Positions 13,459-23,660 of a stretch of DNA of 64,000 nt are shown here, piece by piece. A program made the position numbers and the translations under genes. This stretch comes from Adineta vaga (taxonomy: Eukaryota > Rotifera), in assembly GCA_021613535.1 (NCBI GenBank), contig CP075492.1, positions 7,502,001-7,566,000 of the forward strand, read 5' to 3'. The notes beneath the pieces were generated by a model that saw only the letters and a list, made by a program, of their open reading frames with translations, was not told where the DNA came from and searched no databases. The first letter of the stretch is position 1. Every line of letters begins with the position of its first letter.

Positions 13459-15015
13459 TTATACACGAATTCGATTATATTCCCAATCAGTAAGCATTTT
13501 CCACTTTCGTCCAAATAATATTGTTACAGCATTTTCAACATCATCATATTGTCGACAATGTTTTTCTAGCCATGTATGAAGCGAATCATTATCATCATCA
13601 GCTTCATTAAATAAATATTTTCGATATTCATTTCGTAAAATTACACAATTACGACGAAGATAAAATTGTTTGAGATTATTTTTTGTTCCATAATAAGCAA
13701 TTAGAAGACAAGTTGCTGTGGATATGCGTTCTTTTATTGCTAATGTATGTAAATATCGACAAGTTTTAATAAGACCAATGTAAGCAGAATCGGCACGTTC
13801 ATGAAATGATCTTGGTATATAAATACGACACATTGATTTAAGATGAGCCTGAAATGAAAACCATTTGATGAGTTTCAATAATCTTTTGTGATGTGTTCAC
13901 TTACATAAGTTTCTAATGTTGTATTGAATTGTTCCATACAAGTATAAATTGATGTTTGTACAACTTTAATCGAACATGTATCATACAGAATTGCTCGTAT
14001 TGGTGCGGGATTTTGTGGCCAAATTGGTTCATCTTTACATTTACCTTTTGTAATCATTCGAATACACCATTTTCTTTTATTATCTTTTAAAATCGTTTCA
14101 ATTTCTGTCCATACAGAATCTCGATATCGATGAAGTATAGTCAATTCATCTTGAACAATATCTAATCGACGTAAATAAATTAAATGATTAGCAAATAGAA
14201 GAAGAACATTATCATCTAATGAATGTGAACTAATTGATACGGTATGTAAATTTGGAAATAATCCAACTGTATATAGTGGTGTAATATGTGATGTATAATT
14301 GAGTACTTCAATATATTCTAATGTTTCACAGGAATTTTCTAAAACTTCATCAAGACATGCACCAATATCAGAATTTAATTCGAGTAAAAGATTATTCAAT
14401 CTGAAACGTTTTAATGAACGAATCAATGAAATAAATCGACGTAATGTTTGTAAAATAATTCCACCTGTACCATAGTATCGTTTGTTACCACGTATAAATG
14501 CATTTGGATATTGATAATACGCATTCAACATAGGATTTGGATTATTTTGATCATCATCAATCAATATTAAAATATGAAATGTAAACGAAAATTCTTCAAG
14601 ATATGGAAATGGATAATCATCATGACCATGATAAGATATATAATTCGATAACATATTTAAAAAATCACACATATTATGATATTCAGCTATTGGTTTAATA
14701 ATCAGTCGTCTAATATGTTGACTTTGTCGTGGTAGATATCTTTGTACACGATATGGATTAAGAATACGTTCATAACCACGAAATAGATTGAACTTTCTTC
14801 GTGTAAATATCAATCCATCAAAAGTGAAAGTATACCAAATAAATGGTGAATGAAAAGTTTCATACCTAATATGGAGTTCTTTAATTCTTGATAATAAGAA
14901 TTTAAAATCATACTTACCATGTTCGACAAACTTGTGAACAATAATAACGATGTGCTAGTGAAAGATAATCGAAGATCTCTTCTAATAATATAGTTGGTAA
15001 ATCTTCCCAACCCAT
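13459..15015 (-). CDS. F-box protein, FBXO33-like
   Basis: Three exons on the minus strand. Exon 1 starts at the ATG at 15015 and encodes MGWEDLPTILLEEIFDYL followed by HRYYCSQVCRTW, a clear F-box that would bind Skp1 in an SCF ubiquitin ligase. A ~50-nt intron leads to a long LRR-like/helical region (FTRRKFNLFRGYERI..., LFPNLHTVSISSHSLDDN). A second intron (gtaagtgaac...tttcag, near 13850-13905) joins LETY to AHLKSMCRIYIPRSFHE. The C-terminal exon ends DWEYNRIRV. Total about 500 aa. The layout (F-box at the extreme N terminus, then a long substrate region with SAYIGLIKTCRYLHTL) suggests FBXO33, but the F-box call is firmer than the subfamily. It differs from the F-box array at 16-25 kb. Confidence 0.75.
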
Positions 15016-15261
15016 AATATTGGCTTAACTAGAAGATATGTTAGAGAGTTAATCTTATTTATTTGTTTAACAAAAACGAAAATTAGAAAATCTCAGGGAA
15101 AGATGCATGAGAGAAAACACATACATACACACACATCATACTTTCTTACTCTCAAATGATAGATAGACAAAAACAAAAACGAGAAAAATGATCTAGAAAA
15201 CGAAGAAAAAGATCTGTTCATATTTTCGATAACTCACACGTTAAGAAAATAAAGGAATGAT

Positions 15262-15759
15262 CTAGGAAGATTGCTTGGATAAATTATAATCTTGTTCAGT
15301 CATGAGCAATTTTAGATTATTATCTCCATCTTTTAATGATGGAATCAAAATTCCTAGATAACCTTCACTTAGCGGTTTTTGTTGAAGTAAATCAGGTGTT
15401 TTAATAATTTCATCATTCAATTCAACTAAACGTCCTTTGATACTTGCACAAATCGTAAATGTTTGTTCATTATCACATTTAATTCGATACAATAATTTAT
15501 TTGGTTGAACATAATCAGCTCCACGTTTTGATTTACCACTCATGGATTGATTAACACTTGCAAGTGATTCGATGGAAGTAATTTTCAAAGGATTTGTAAG
15601 AATGGGATGTCGTTCCGAAAGCATCAATACACAAACATGATTGGAATGAACAAGAACAAGTGTATCATTATTAATTTCATTATGAACATTCGTACGATAA
15701 TATTTTGTATAATATCGTTCTATAACACTCGGATATTTGATACGTTTTGCTAAAGACAT
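15262..15759 (-). CDS. ABITRAM: ABITRAM (actin-binding transcription modulator, FAM206A/Simiate)
   Basis: 165 aa, single exon, near full length. It matches the family along its length: SVIERYYTKYYRTNV, HSNHVCVLMLSERHPIL, GKSKRGADYV, ICASIKGRLVELNDEIIKTP, QEKP-like QKPLSEGYLGILIP and a C-terminal LLMTEQDYNL. The fold is a glycine-cleavage-H/biotinyl-like domain. The vertebrate protein binds actin and localises to nuclear speckles and dendrites; the role in this organism is unknown. The ATG at 15759 gives MSLAKRIKYPS. The 3' end of a duplicated F-box gene begins about 110 bp beyond its start, on the other strand. Confidence 0.9.
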   Translation of the reverse strand: MSLAKRIKYPSVIERYYTKYYRTNVHNEINNDTLVLVHSNHVCVLMLSERHPILTNPLKITSIESLASVNQSMSGKSKRGADYVQPNKLLYRIKCDNEQTFTICASIKGRLVELNDEIIKTPDLLQQKPLSEGYLGILIPSLKDGDNNLKLLMTEQDYNLSKQSS

Positions 15760-15872
15760 ATTGCCTTTCTTTGATTGAGAAAAAAAGATGATGTAAACAT
15801 ATTGCGAATATTATACTTTCTTTCATTGGTGGAGTTATTGTAACCAATAATATAGCCGAGAAAATATATCAT

Positions 15873-16279
15873 CTGAACATGAATTCTTTCTTCGGTCGGC
15901 TCGATGTTTTCCATTATTAGAATTTTTAAATTTTGCGTATGGTGAAGCACAACAAAAGATCTTAGTTGAATCCCAGCATAACGATAATATATTATTTGAG
16001 ATTGCTGAATCTTCTCATCTTACAACACTTGACTTTGGTCGTGTACATATTGATTATGTTGAACAAATGTTAAATGAATCAAAAACACGATTACCTTGTT
16101 TAACAGAGATTTGGGTTCATTTTGATGATTTGAAGAGATGCAACAAGAATCAATTGTTTGAATTTGAAAAATTTGGTTACTCACCACTCCTCCAACAACA
16201 ATAACGATGATGATGTCGACTTCTTGAAAAGGCAATCTCCAGATTTCTATCGTTATTTCCCATCGTTAAAACTTTAATG
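15873..16279 (+). pseudogene. 3' fragment of an F-box/LRR gene (copy 0)
   Basis: Homologous to the last 400 bp of F-box gene A (20265-20690), starting at HEFFLRSARCFP and including NFAYGEAQQKI and GRVHIDYVEQMLNESKTRL. It has no 5' part: upstream is unrelated DNA next to ABITRAM. A 23-bp deletion between short AAGAG direct repeats (near 16134) shifts the frame. It marks the left end of the duplicated array, so at least three F-box copies once existed here. Confidence 0.85.
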
Positions 16280-16519
16280 TATTGTGAATATTTAAATGTA
16301 TGAAAATAAAATTAAGAGGATGACCTCTATTATTTGCTGAAATGAGTTGCTTTTAAAAGATTATTTTTTTGTGATTATTTGAGCGAGAAATAGTGAATCG
16401 TGTGGGAAATCGTTAAGAACATATGGATAATAAAAGATATTTAATAGATTATATGTTACCTTTTTATCTATGAGAAAAACAAACGAAATGCTTTTCTTTT
16501 CTAATATAAAGTGGTGCAG

Positions 16520-17787
16520 ATAGTTGTTGAATATGTTGGACATTGATGAGATTTGCTATGCAAATTCTTGATCGTGTTTTACATGGTTTGTTTTAATGAT
16601 GGAAAGAAAAGATTAAATGAAAACTTTGTTTTTTTTCTAAAGAGGATTTTGGATTTAAACATCGTCTATGGATTTATTCTGGTCGTCGTGGTGTTCATTG
16701 TTGGGTTTGTGATCAAACAGCTCGTGAATTACAATCAACTATTCGTCAAGCTATTGTTGAATATTTAACTGTTATTTCTGTAAGTTAATTTTCTTTTCCA
16801 ATTAATAATTCCATTTGATTTATTTAGGGTGGAAAAGATTCTTCAAAACGTGTAACACTTTATACACCATTACATCCATCACTTCAGTGAGGAAGAGAGC
16901 ATCTTGTGTTTGATGAAATTTAACTTTTTGTATATTTATAGAAAAGCTCGTGAAATAATTTTAACAGAATTCGATGGATATTCTTGTTTAGAACAAGATT
17001 TTCTTGGAGATGATCAACGAACTGAACGATTTCTTCGACTTGTTCCTGATGATAATATCCTTTTTTCGATTAAATTTGAGATACGAAATTTATTATTGAA
17101 AAAAAAAGGATTTTTTCTTTTCATTTCTATTTCTTCTTTAAAATAATTCTTCTTCATTTAAATTTAGTATCGTAAAGCTGCTTATATAACATTAGTTGAT
17201 GAAATAATGTTTGAATATTGTTATCCACGTCTTGATGGTAATGTAACAAAAGGAATGAAGCATTTACTTAAATCTCCATATTCAATTCATCCAAAAACTG
17301 GTCGTATATCAATACCAATTCCATTAGAATCTTTAGCTTATTTTGATCCATGTAAAGAAGATAATGTTCCGAATTTGAATGAATTATGTCAACAAGTGGA
17401 ACAAATACCAAAACAAAATGAAGATATGGAAAATGGAGGAAAATTAAATTCAAAACAAAAAGATTATAATCAAACAGCTCTAAAATCATTTATTGATTTT
17501 TCTTCTCGTTTCGTTCAACGTGCACAAACGAGTAAACAAGATGAAACTTTAGCGAAAACTGGTACGTGATTTGTAAAGAATTGTTCTTCTTTCTTTTAAA
17601 TCAATGCTGTCAGGCGAAATTTAATTCAAGAATAAAAACGTCAGATAGATTATTTTTCCTCTTTATTGTAATGATAATGATAAGACATGTGTGATAAAAC
17701 TATGTATCTTTATTTAATTAAAAATTAAATAAATAGGATGTTGTTGAAGTACAAGGAGAAACTGTTCTTACTGATGATCAATTCTAA
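16520..17787 (+). pseudogene. PRIM1: DNA primase small subunit (PriS) remnant, copy A
   Basis: The C-terminal two thirds of the catalytic primase subunit that makes RNA primers with Pol alpha. Readable pieces are CWTLMRFAMQILDRVLH, DFGFKHRLWIYSGRRGVHCW, IRQAIVEYLTVIS, CLEQDFLGDDQRTERFLRL, then EYCYPRLDGNVTKGMKHLLK and SPYSIHPKTGRISIPIP, and a last exon DVVEVQGETVLTDDQF ending at TAA 17787. These match PRIM1 in order. The N-terminal region with the catalytic Asp motif is missing, deleted relative to copy B, and the exon LREIFPQLTTSAEPW found in copy B is also gone. With no start, no active site and several stops, it is a pseudogene. Confidence 0.85.
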
Positions 17788-17857
17788 CTTCGACTGATAG
17801 AAGAGATAAATGGTAAGAACTTTGAACCATAACAATGACTTCTTTTTTTCTCAGTAG

Positions 17858-17993
17858 TGTAAAACACGAAAGTTGAATTCAACTATTCAACTTTTCCATT
17901 TCTCACACACCCTCCGAAACACCTTCACCCTGCCTTGCCCCTCATCACCCTTCACCTCAAATGGATAGTTGAATTCAACTTTCAAGTATTACA
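17858..17993. mobile_element. MITE-like element, family 1 (unit 1 copy)
   Basis: 136 bp bounded by imperfect inverted repeats of about 28 bp: TGTAAAACACGAAAGTTGAA on the left, and the reverse complement of TTCAACTTTCAAGTATTACA on the right. The inner part GTTGAATTCAAC is itself palindromic. The interior is a C/T-rich, non-coding stretch. A near-identical copy lies at 22670-22805, duplicated along with the unit. Confidence 0.5.
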
Positions 17994-18007
17994 TTTATGA
18001 TTGTGGG

Positions 18008-18176
18008 CAGGTGGGTATAACACTTATAACATTTTAGCGAAGTCAGTTACAGACTCGAGATCTTCATTGTTCAAAAGAAAGTATCGCAATACGCTACAGA
18101 TCACTTCCTACGGATGATGAAAGACCCAGGCCTCTTATTATCTTGACTAAAATGTTATAAGCGTTATACCCACCTG
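18008..18176. mobile_element. MITE-like element, family 2 (unit 1 copy)
   Basis: 169 bp with 30-bp terminal inverted repeats that differ at one position. The left end starts CAGGTGGGTATAACACTTAT; the right end is the reverse complement of a matching arm ending TATACCCACCTG. No coding capacity. It lies 14 bp from the family 1 element. Its copy in unit 2 is 22820-22988. I see no clear target-site duplication. Confidence 0.6.
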
Positions 18177-18845
18177 CATTTTTTTTATTCCGATAGTAAT
18201 TAGAAAATCAATGAGAATTCATTTAGACCGAATGCACACTAAAAACACCAATTTTCATCAAATTGTCTAATATAATAACTGTCGTTGTAAAAAAGCGTCA
18301 ATAATGTTATTCAACTCAACTTTGTTTTGAATTCACTTTCTCTGCTTTATTGGCCCTAAATCTATAGGTTTAATTCAAGAATTTTATCATTCGATAAATT
18401 CTATGTAAACTTCTGTATTCTAACAATGAAACTACATAATGTCATATCATTCATAAAACTGTGCTTATGTCAAACGATTTTTCTTTCACAACAAATGTTA
18501 CGTTTCGATCTTTTTTTCCACATTCCAAACTCAACTAAACATTCATGTCAACTCTAGGAAATCAAAAACATAATCACCCATATAACCGAAAAGAATAATT
18601 TTCTATATTTCGTAGAGATTTACAAAAGAAAATGTTGCCATTTCAAACAGTATTCCTAATTCCTAATTGCGAATGCAATTGAAATGACATACATTGTTGG
18701 CAATGAATCATTTCTTTTCTTTCCCTCAGTTCAATATACGTAACCAATCAATAATTCGATTGAACACATTCATATCTGAGTTATATTTTCTTCGACGAGG
18801 TCATGTTTAAATATATATATATATATATGCAATCTCTGACTGATC

Positions 18846-20690
18846 ATGAACACGCTAGACAAATCCAAGAAGGGAACGCAACAAAAGAGTATATCCTCTT
18901 TCCGAATAGCATTATACCGAATAGAAGCAAACATGAATTATCGTACTGATATTCATCTATTAGATCTGCCTGTCGAGATACTTTTCAATATCTTAAAAAG
19001 ACTAAACAATTTGGATGTTCTTTATTCATTGATAGGAGTTAAAGGACTCGATTGTTTGGCACGAAATGAAATTTTTACAAATACTCTGAGTTTTGGGTCC
19101 ACTGATGGTGGCGAAGATTCTGCTATTGATGAAACAAAATTAAATCGATTTTGTGATTCCATATTACCTCAAATTCACAACGATGTTAAATCTCTTGTTT
19201 GTGATGCAAAACTCATTGATCGTATTTTACGTGCTGGTGTTTATCTCAACCTCACTCAACTCAAAATAACTGGATATCTTGATAATACTTTTCCCGATAT
19301 TTGTACAGGTAAAACAACTCGATATCTACGAAAGTGCAAGGAATCCATGAGAATATTTGTTTATCTTTAGATCAGTTACTTCTCCGATCTAGCTTCAAAA
19401 CACAAATCACGAATCTTACATTACTCACTAAGTACAATAGAGACGTAAAACCTATTGATGAAACAACAAATGTATTTATAAAAGTGGTTGATTTTTTTGA
19501 AAATCTAAATCATCTGGATTTTATTGGATCATTTTACAGTACACAACCCATTTTCTCATTCATTGATCTACCACTCTCGACTCGTTTTTCTTCAAATTTA
19601 ACTAAACTATCTATTAAAGTGAATAGTTTGGGAGATTGTTTTTATTTACTTGATGGTCGTCTCATGCAGTTGTCCTCATTTATTGTCATTATTGAGGAAG
19701 ATGAAGATTATTCACCAATGGAATTTAATGAAGTAAGTATCGAAAAGTGAATATTGTTTGTATCTTTCACTTTCAATTATGAATCTTTTTTCCATCTAGA
19801 ATAATCTCAATCATTTGAAATGTTTTTCATTAACATCTAAATCTATAACGAATGAATATAATAATCAAATTGTACCTCTTCTTCGTCGAATGTTAAATCT
19901 TCAAGACTTAACACTATATCTTCAAATCAAAAAACGACATCGAATTGTCGATGGCATTCAACTTGAGAATGATATTCTTAGTCATTTATCAAAACTGCAA
20001 AGATTTGTCTTTTACATAAGTACTGGATTGATTTCTGAACACTCTTTTACTCGTTTATCGAATGATGATATTCAACGAACTTTTACGAACTTCAAATTTG
20101 GAGAAGTTGGCTGGACGATGAACGATCTCAATAGATGTCTGATCAGATATCATATCTTTTCACTTCCATATAAATTCTATTCGATAGAAGCTGTTGGTAA
20201 TCAATTCACGAATACAATCTATAAAAATGTTACTGCTGTATGGGTATCTGATAGTATTTCATTTGAACATGAATTCTTTCTTCGATTGGCTCGATGTTTT
20301 CCATCATTAAGATATTTAAATTTTGCGTATGGTGAAGCACAACAAAAGATCTCAGTTGAATCCCAGCATAACGATAATATATTATTTGAGATTGTTGAAT
20401 TTCCTCATCTTAAAACAGTTATCTTTGGTCGTGTACATATTGATTATGTTGAAGAAATGTTAAATGAATCAAAAACACGATTACCTTGTTTAACGGAGAT
20501 TTGGGTTCATTTTGATGATTTGAAGAGTGTAACAAATAATTTTACAAGAGATGCAACAAGAATCAATTGTTTGAATTTGAAAAATTTGGTTACTCACCAC
20601 TCCTCCAATAACAATAACGATGATGATGTCGATTTCTTGAAAAGGCAATCTCCAGATTTCTATCGTTATTTCCCATCGTTAAAACTTTAA
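18846..20690 (+). CDS. F-box/LRR-like protein (copy A, intact)
   Basis: Three exons, 18846-19308, 19371-19732 and 19800-20690, give an uninterrupted 571-aa frame. The F-box lies near residues 33-65 (IHLLDLPVEILFNILKRLNN, then LDVLYSLIGVKGLDCLAR); the remainder is LRR-like, with repeated leucine patterns (NLTQLKITGYLD, NLNHLDFIGSFYS, LQDLTLYLQIKK, FPHLKTVIFGRV). F-box proteins of this type are highly expanded in bdelloids and probably act as substrate receptors of SCF ligases. The first Met is used, though MNYRTDIHLLDLP (30 residues in) is an equally good start. The 3' exon spans the junction between duplication units. The C terminus is YRYFPSLKL. Confidence 0.8.
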
Positions 20691-20929
20691 TGTATTGTGA
20701 ATATTTAAATGTATGAAAATAAAATTAAGAGGATGACCTCTATTAGTTGCTGAAATGAGTTGCTTTTAAAAGATTATTTTTTTGTGATTATTTGAGCGAG
20801 AAATAGTGAATCGTGTGGGAAATCGTTAAGAACATATGGATAATAAAAGATATTTAATAGATTATATGTTACCTTTTTATCTATGAGAAAAACAAAAGAA
20901 ATGATTGTTTATATGACGTATCTCCTAAA

Positions 20930-22599
20930 AACCACATTGAATATTTTGATAGATCAGATCGTCGCGAATATTTTAAGCTGAAAAAATGTTTTGCCAGTGA
21001 TGGACGTCGAGTTAACGATTAGGAATAGAATATCTCTTTGACAGCCATATCTTTGAAATGTGATTTTGCAATGAAGAACGTGAACTTGTCTTCGATATTG
21101 ATATGACAGATTATGATGATGTATGATTTTGTTGTCGGGAAAAATTTCATAATAGCAAAAGAAAATGAAATGCTTTTCTTTTCTAATATAAAGTGGTGCA
21201 GATAGTTGTTGAATATGTTGGACATTGATGAGATTTGCTATGCAAATTCTTGATCGTGTTTTACATGGTTTGTTTTAATGATGGAAAGAAAAGATTAAAT
21301 GAAAACTTTGTTTTTTTTCTAAAGAGGATTTTGGATTTAAACATCGTCTATGGATTTATTCTGGTCGTCGTGGTGTTCATTGTTGTGTTTGTGATCAAAC
21401 AGCTCGTGAATTACAATCAAGTATTCGTCAAGCTATTGTTGAACATTTAACTGTTATTTCTGTAAGTTAATTTTCTTTTCCAATTAATAATTCCATTTGA
21501 TTTATTTAGGGTGGAAAAGATTCTTCAAAACGTGTAACACTTTATACACCATTACATCCATCACTTCAGTGAGGAAGAGAGCATCTTGTGTTTGATGAAA
21601 TTTAACTTTTTGTATATGTATCGAAAAGCCGGTGAAACAATTTTAACAGAATTCGATGGATATGCTTGTTTAGAACAAGATTTTCTTGGAGATGATCAAC
21701 GAACTGAACGATTTCTTCGACTTGTTCCTGATGATAGTATCCTTTTTTCGATTAAATTGGAGATACGGAATTTTTTATTGAAAAAGGATTTTTTCTTTTT
21801 ACGTCGACAAACATTACGAGAAATATTTCCGCAATTAACCACATCAGCTGAACCATGGGCTGCATTTAAACAACATACAGATGCAGTGATTCATTCAGTT
21901 ACATCAACAAACAAAGTAAGTTTTTTCTTTTCATTTCTGTTTCTTCTTTAAAATAATTCTTCTTCATTTAAATTTAGTATCGTAAAGCTGCTTTATATAA
22001 CATTAGTTGATGAAATAATGTTTGAATATTGTTATCCACGTCTTGATGTTAATGTAACAAAAAGAATGAATCATTTGCTTAAATCTCCATATTCAATTCA
22101 TGCAAAAACTGGTCGTATATCAATACCAATTCCATTAGAATCTTTAGCTTATTTTGATCCATGTAAAGAAGATTGTGTTCCGAATTTGAATGAATTATGT
22201 CAACAAGTGGAACAAATACCAAAACAAAATGAAGATATGGAAAATGGAGGAAAATTAAATTCAAAACAAAAAGATTATAATCAAACAGCTCTAAAATCAT
22301 TTATTGATTTTTCTTCTCGTTTCGTTCAACGTGCACAAACGAGTAAACAAGATGAAACTTTAGCGAAAACTGGTACGTGATTTGTAAAGAATTGTTCTTC
22401 TTTTTTTTTAAATCAATGCTGTCAGGAGAAATTTAATTCAAGAATAAAAACGTCAGATAGATTATTTTTCCTCTTTATTGTAATGATAATGATAAGACAT
22501 GTGTGATAAAACTATGTATCTTTATTTAATTAAAAATTAAATAAATAGGATGTTGTTGAAGTACAAGGAGAAACTGTTCTTACTGATGATCAATTCTAA
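20930..22599 (+). pseudogene. PRIM1: DNA primase small subunit (PriS) remnant, copy B
   Basis: Longer than copy A. It includes the catalytic metal-binding segment ELVFDIDMTDYDDV (about 21079-21122), which is followed immediately by TGA where the family has Arg (V-R), consistent with a CGA-to-TGA change. Then come CWTLM..., DFGFKHRLWIYSGRRGVHC, LREIFPQLTTSAEPWAAFKQ, EYCYPRLDVNVTKRMNHLL and the last exon DVVEVQGETVLTDDQF (TAA ending 22599). Exons further upstream are decayed and no N terminus is recognisable. It cannot make a full primase as read, so a functional PRIM1 must lie elsewhere. Confidence 0.83.
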
Positions 22600-22669
22600 C
22601 TTCGACTGATAGAAGAGATAAATGGTAAGAACTTTGAACCATAACAATGACTTCTTTTTTTCTCAGTAG

Positions 22670-22805
22670 TGTAAAACACTAAAGTTGAATTCAACTATTC
22701 AACTTTTCCATTTCTCACACACCCTCCGAAGCACTTTCACCCTGCCTTGCCCCTCATCACCCTTCACCTCAAATGGATAGTTGAATTCAACTTTCAAGTA
22801 TTACA
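22670..22805. mobile_element. MITE-like element, family 1 (unit 2 copy)
   Basis: Copy of the 136-bp inverted-repeat element at 17858-17993, same orientation and position in the unit, with a few substitutions (for example ACACTAAAG for ACACGAAAG). Confidence 0.5.
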
Positions 22806-22819
22806 TTTATGATTGTGGG

Positions 22820-22988
22820 CAGGTGGGTATAACACTTATAACATTTTAGCGAAGTCAGTTAGAGACTCGAGATCTTCATTGTTCAAAAGAAAGTATCGCA
22901 ATACGCTACAGATCATTTCTTACGGACGATGAAAGACCCAGGCCTCTTATTATCTTGACTAAAATGTTATAAGCGTTATACCCACCTG
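22820..22988. mobile_element. MITE-like element, family 2 (unit 2 copy)
   Basis: 169 bp, the same 30-bp terminal inverted repeats as 18008-18176 (CAGGTGGGTATAAC ends). It moved here by segmental duplication, not by independent insertion, because its flanks match unit 1. Confidence 0.6.
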
Positions 22989-23660
22989 CATTTTTTTTTA
23001 TTCCGATAGTAATTAGAAAATCAATGAGAACTCATTTAGACCGAATGCACACTAAAAAACACCAATTTTCATCAAATTGTCTAATATAATAACTGTCGTT
23101 GTAAAAAAGCGTCAATAATGTTATTCAACTCAACTTTGTTTTGAATTCACTTTCTCTGCTTTATTGGCCCTAAATCTATAGGCTTAATTCAAGAATTTTA
23201 TCATCCGATAAATTCTATGTAAACTTCTGTATTCTAACAATGAAACTACATCATGTCATATCATTCATAAAACTGTTCTTATGTCAAATGATTTTCTCTT
23301 TCACAACAAATGTGACATTTTGATCTTTTTTTCCACATCCCAAACTCAACTAAACATTCATGTCAACTCTAGGAAATCAAAAAGATAATCAACCATATAA
23401 CCGAAAAGAATAATTTTCTATATTTCGTAGAGATTTACAAAAGAAAATGTTGCAATTTCAAACAGTATTCCCAATTCCTAATTGCGAATGCAATTGAAAT
23501 GACATACATTTTTAGCAATGAATCATTTCTTTTCTTTCCCTCAGTTGAATATACGTATCCAATCAATAATTCGATTGAACACATTCATATCTGAGTTATA
23601 TTTTCTTCGACGAGGTCATGTTTAAATATATATATATATATATGCAATCTCTGACTGATC

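Larger units (their letters stand above)
17788..18845. other. Non-coding spacer of unit 1
   Basis: About 1.06 kb between the primase remnant and F-box gene A, repeated at 22600-23660. It holds two MITE-like inverted repeats (17858-17993 and 18008-18176) and a TA dinucleotide run just before the F-box start. No exon recognised. Confidence 0.7.
15869..20260. repeat. Tandem duplication, unit 1 (primase remnant + F-box gene)
   Basis: First of two head-to-tail units with high nucleotide identity. It begins inside an F-box gene 3' exon (TCATCTGAACATGAATTC at 15869) and ends at the equivalent point of the next F-box gene (about 20260). Relative to unit 2 it lacks about 269 bp near 16480, about 125 bp near 17100 and 23 bp near 16133, which explains its shorter length (4.39 versus 4.82 kb). 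It includes one primase remnant, two MITE-like elements and most of F-box gene A. Confidence 0.88.
22600..23660. other. Non-coding spacer of unit 2
   Basis: Counterpart of 17788-18845, with the same two MITE-like elements and TA run; point differences only. No exon recognised. Confidence 0.7.

Noticed and set aside
16361-16543. Minus-strand ORF shared in part with 21019-21225
   Set aside because: Present only because the DNA is duplicated; it overlaps primase exon remnants on the other strand and has no protein-like pattern.
17268-17489. Minus-strand 73-codon ORF (and its copy at 22079-22300)
   Set aside because: Antisense to the conserved primase C-terminal exon, which explains the open frame.
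18811-18828. TA run before the F-box gene as a TATA promoter
   Set aside because: Simple dinucleotide repeat, copied with the unit; it gives no specific evidence of promoter function.
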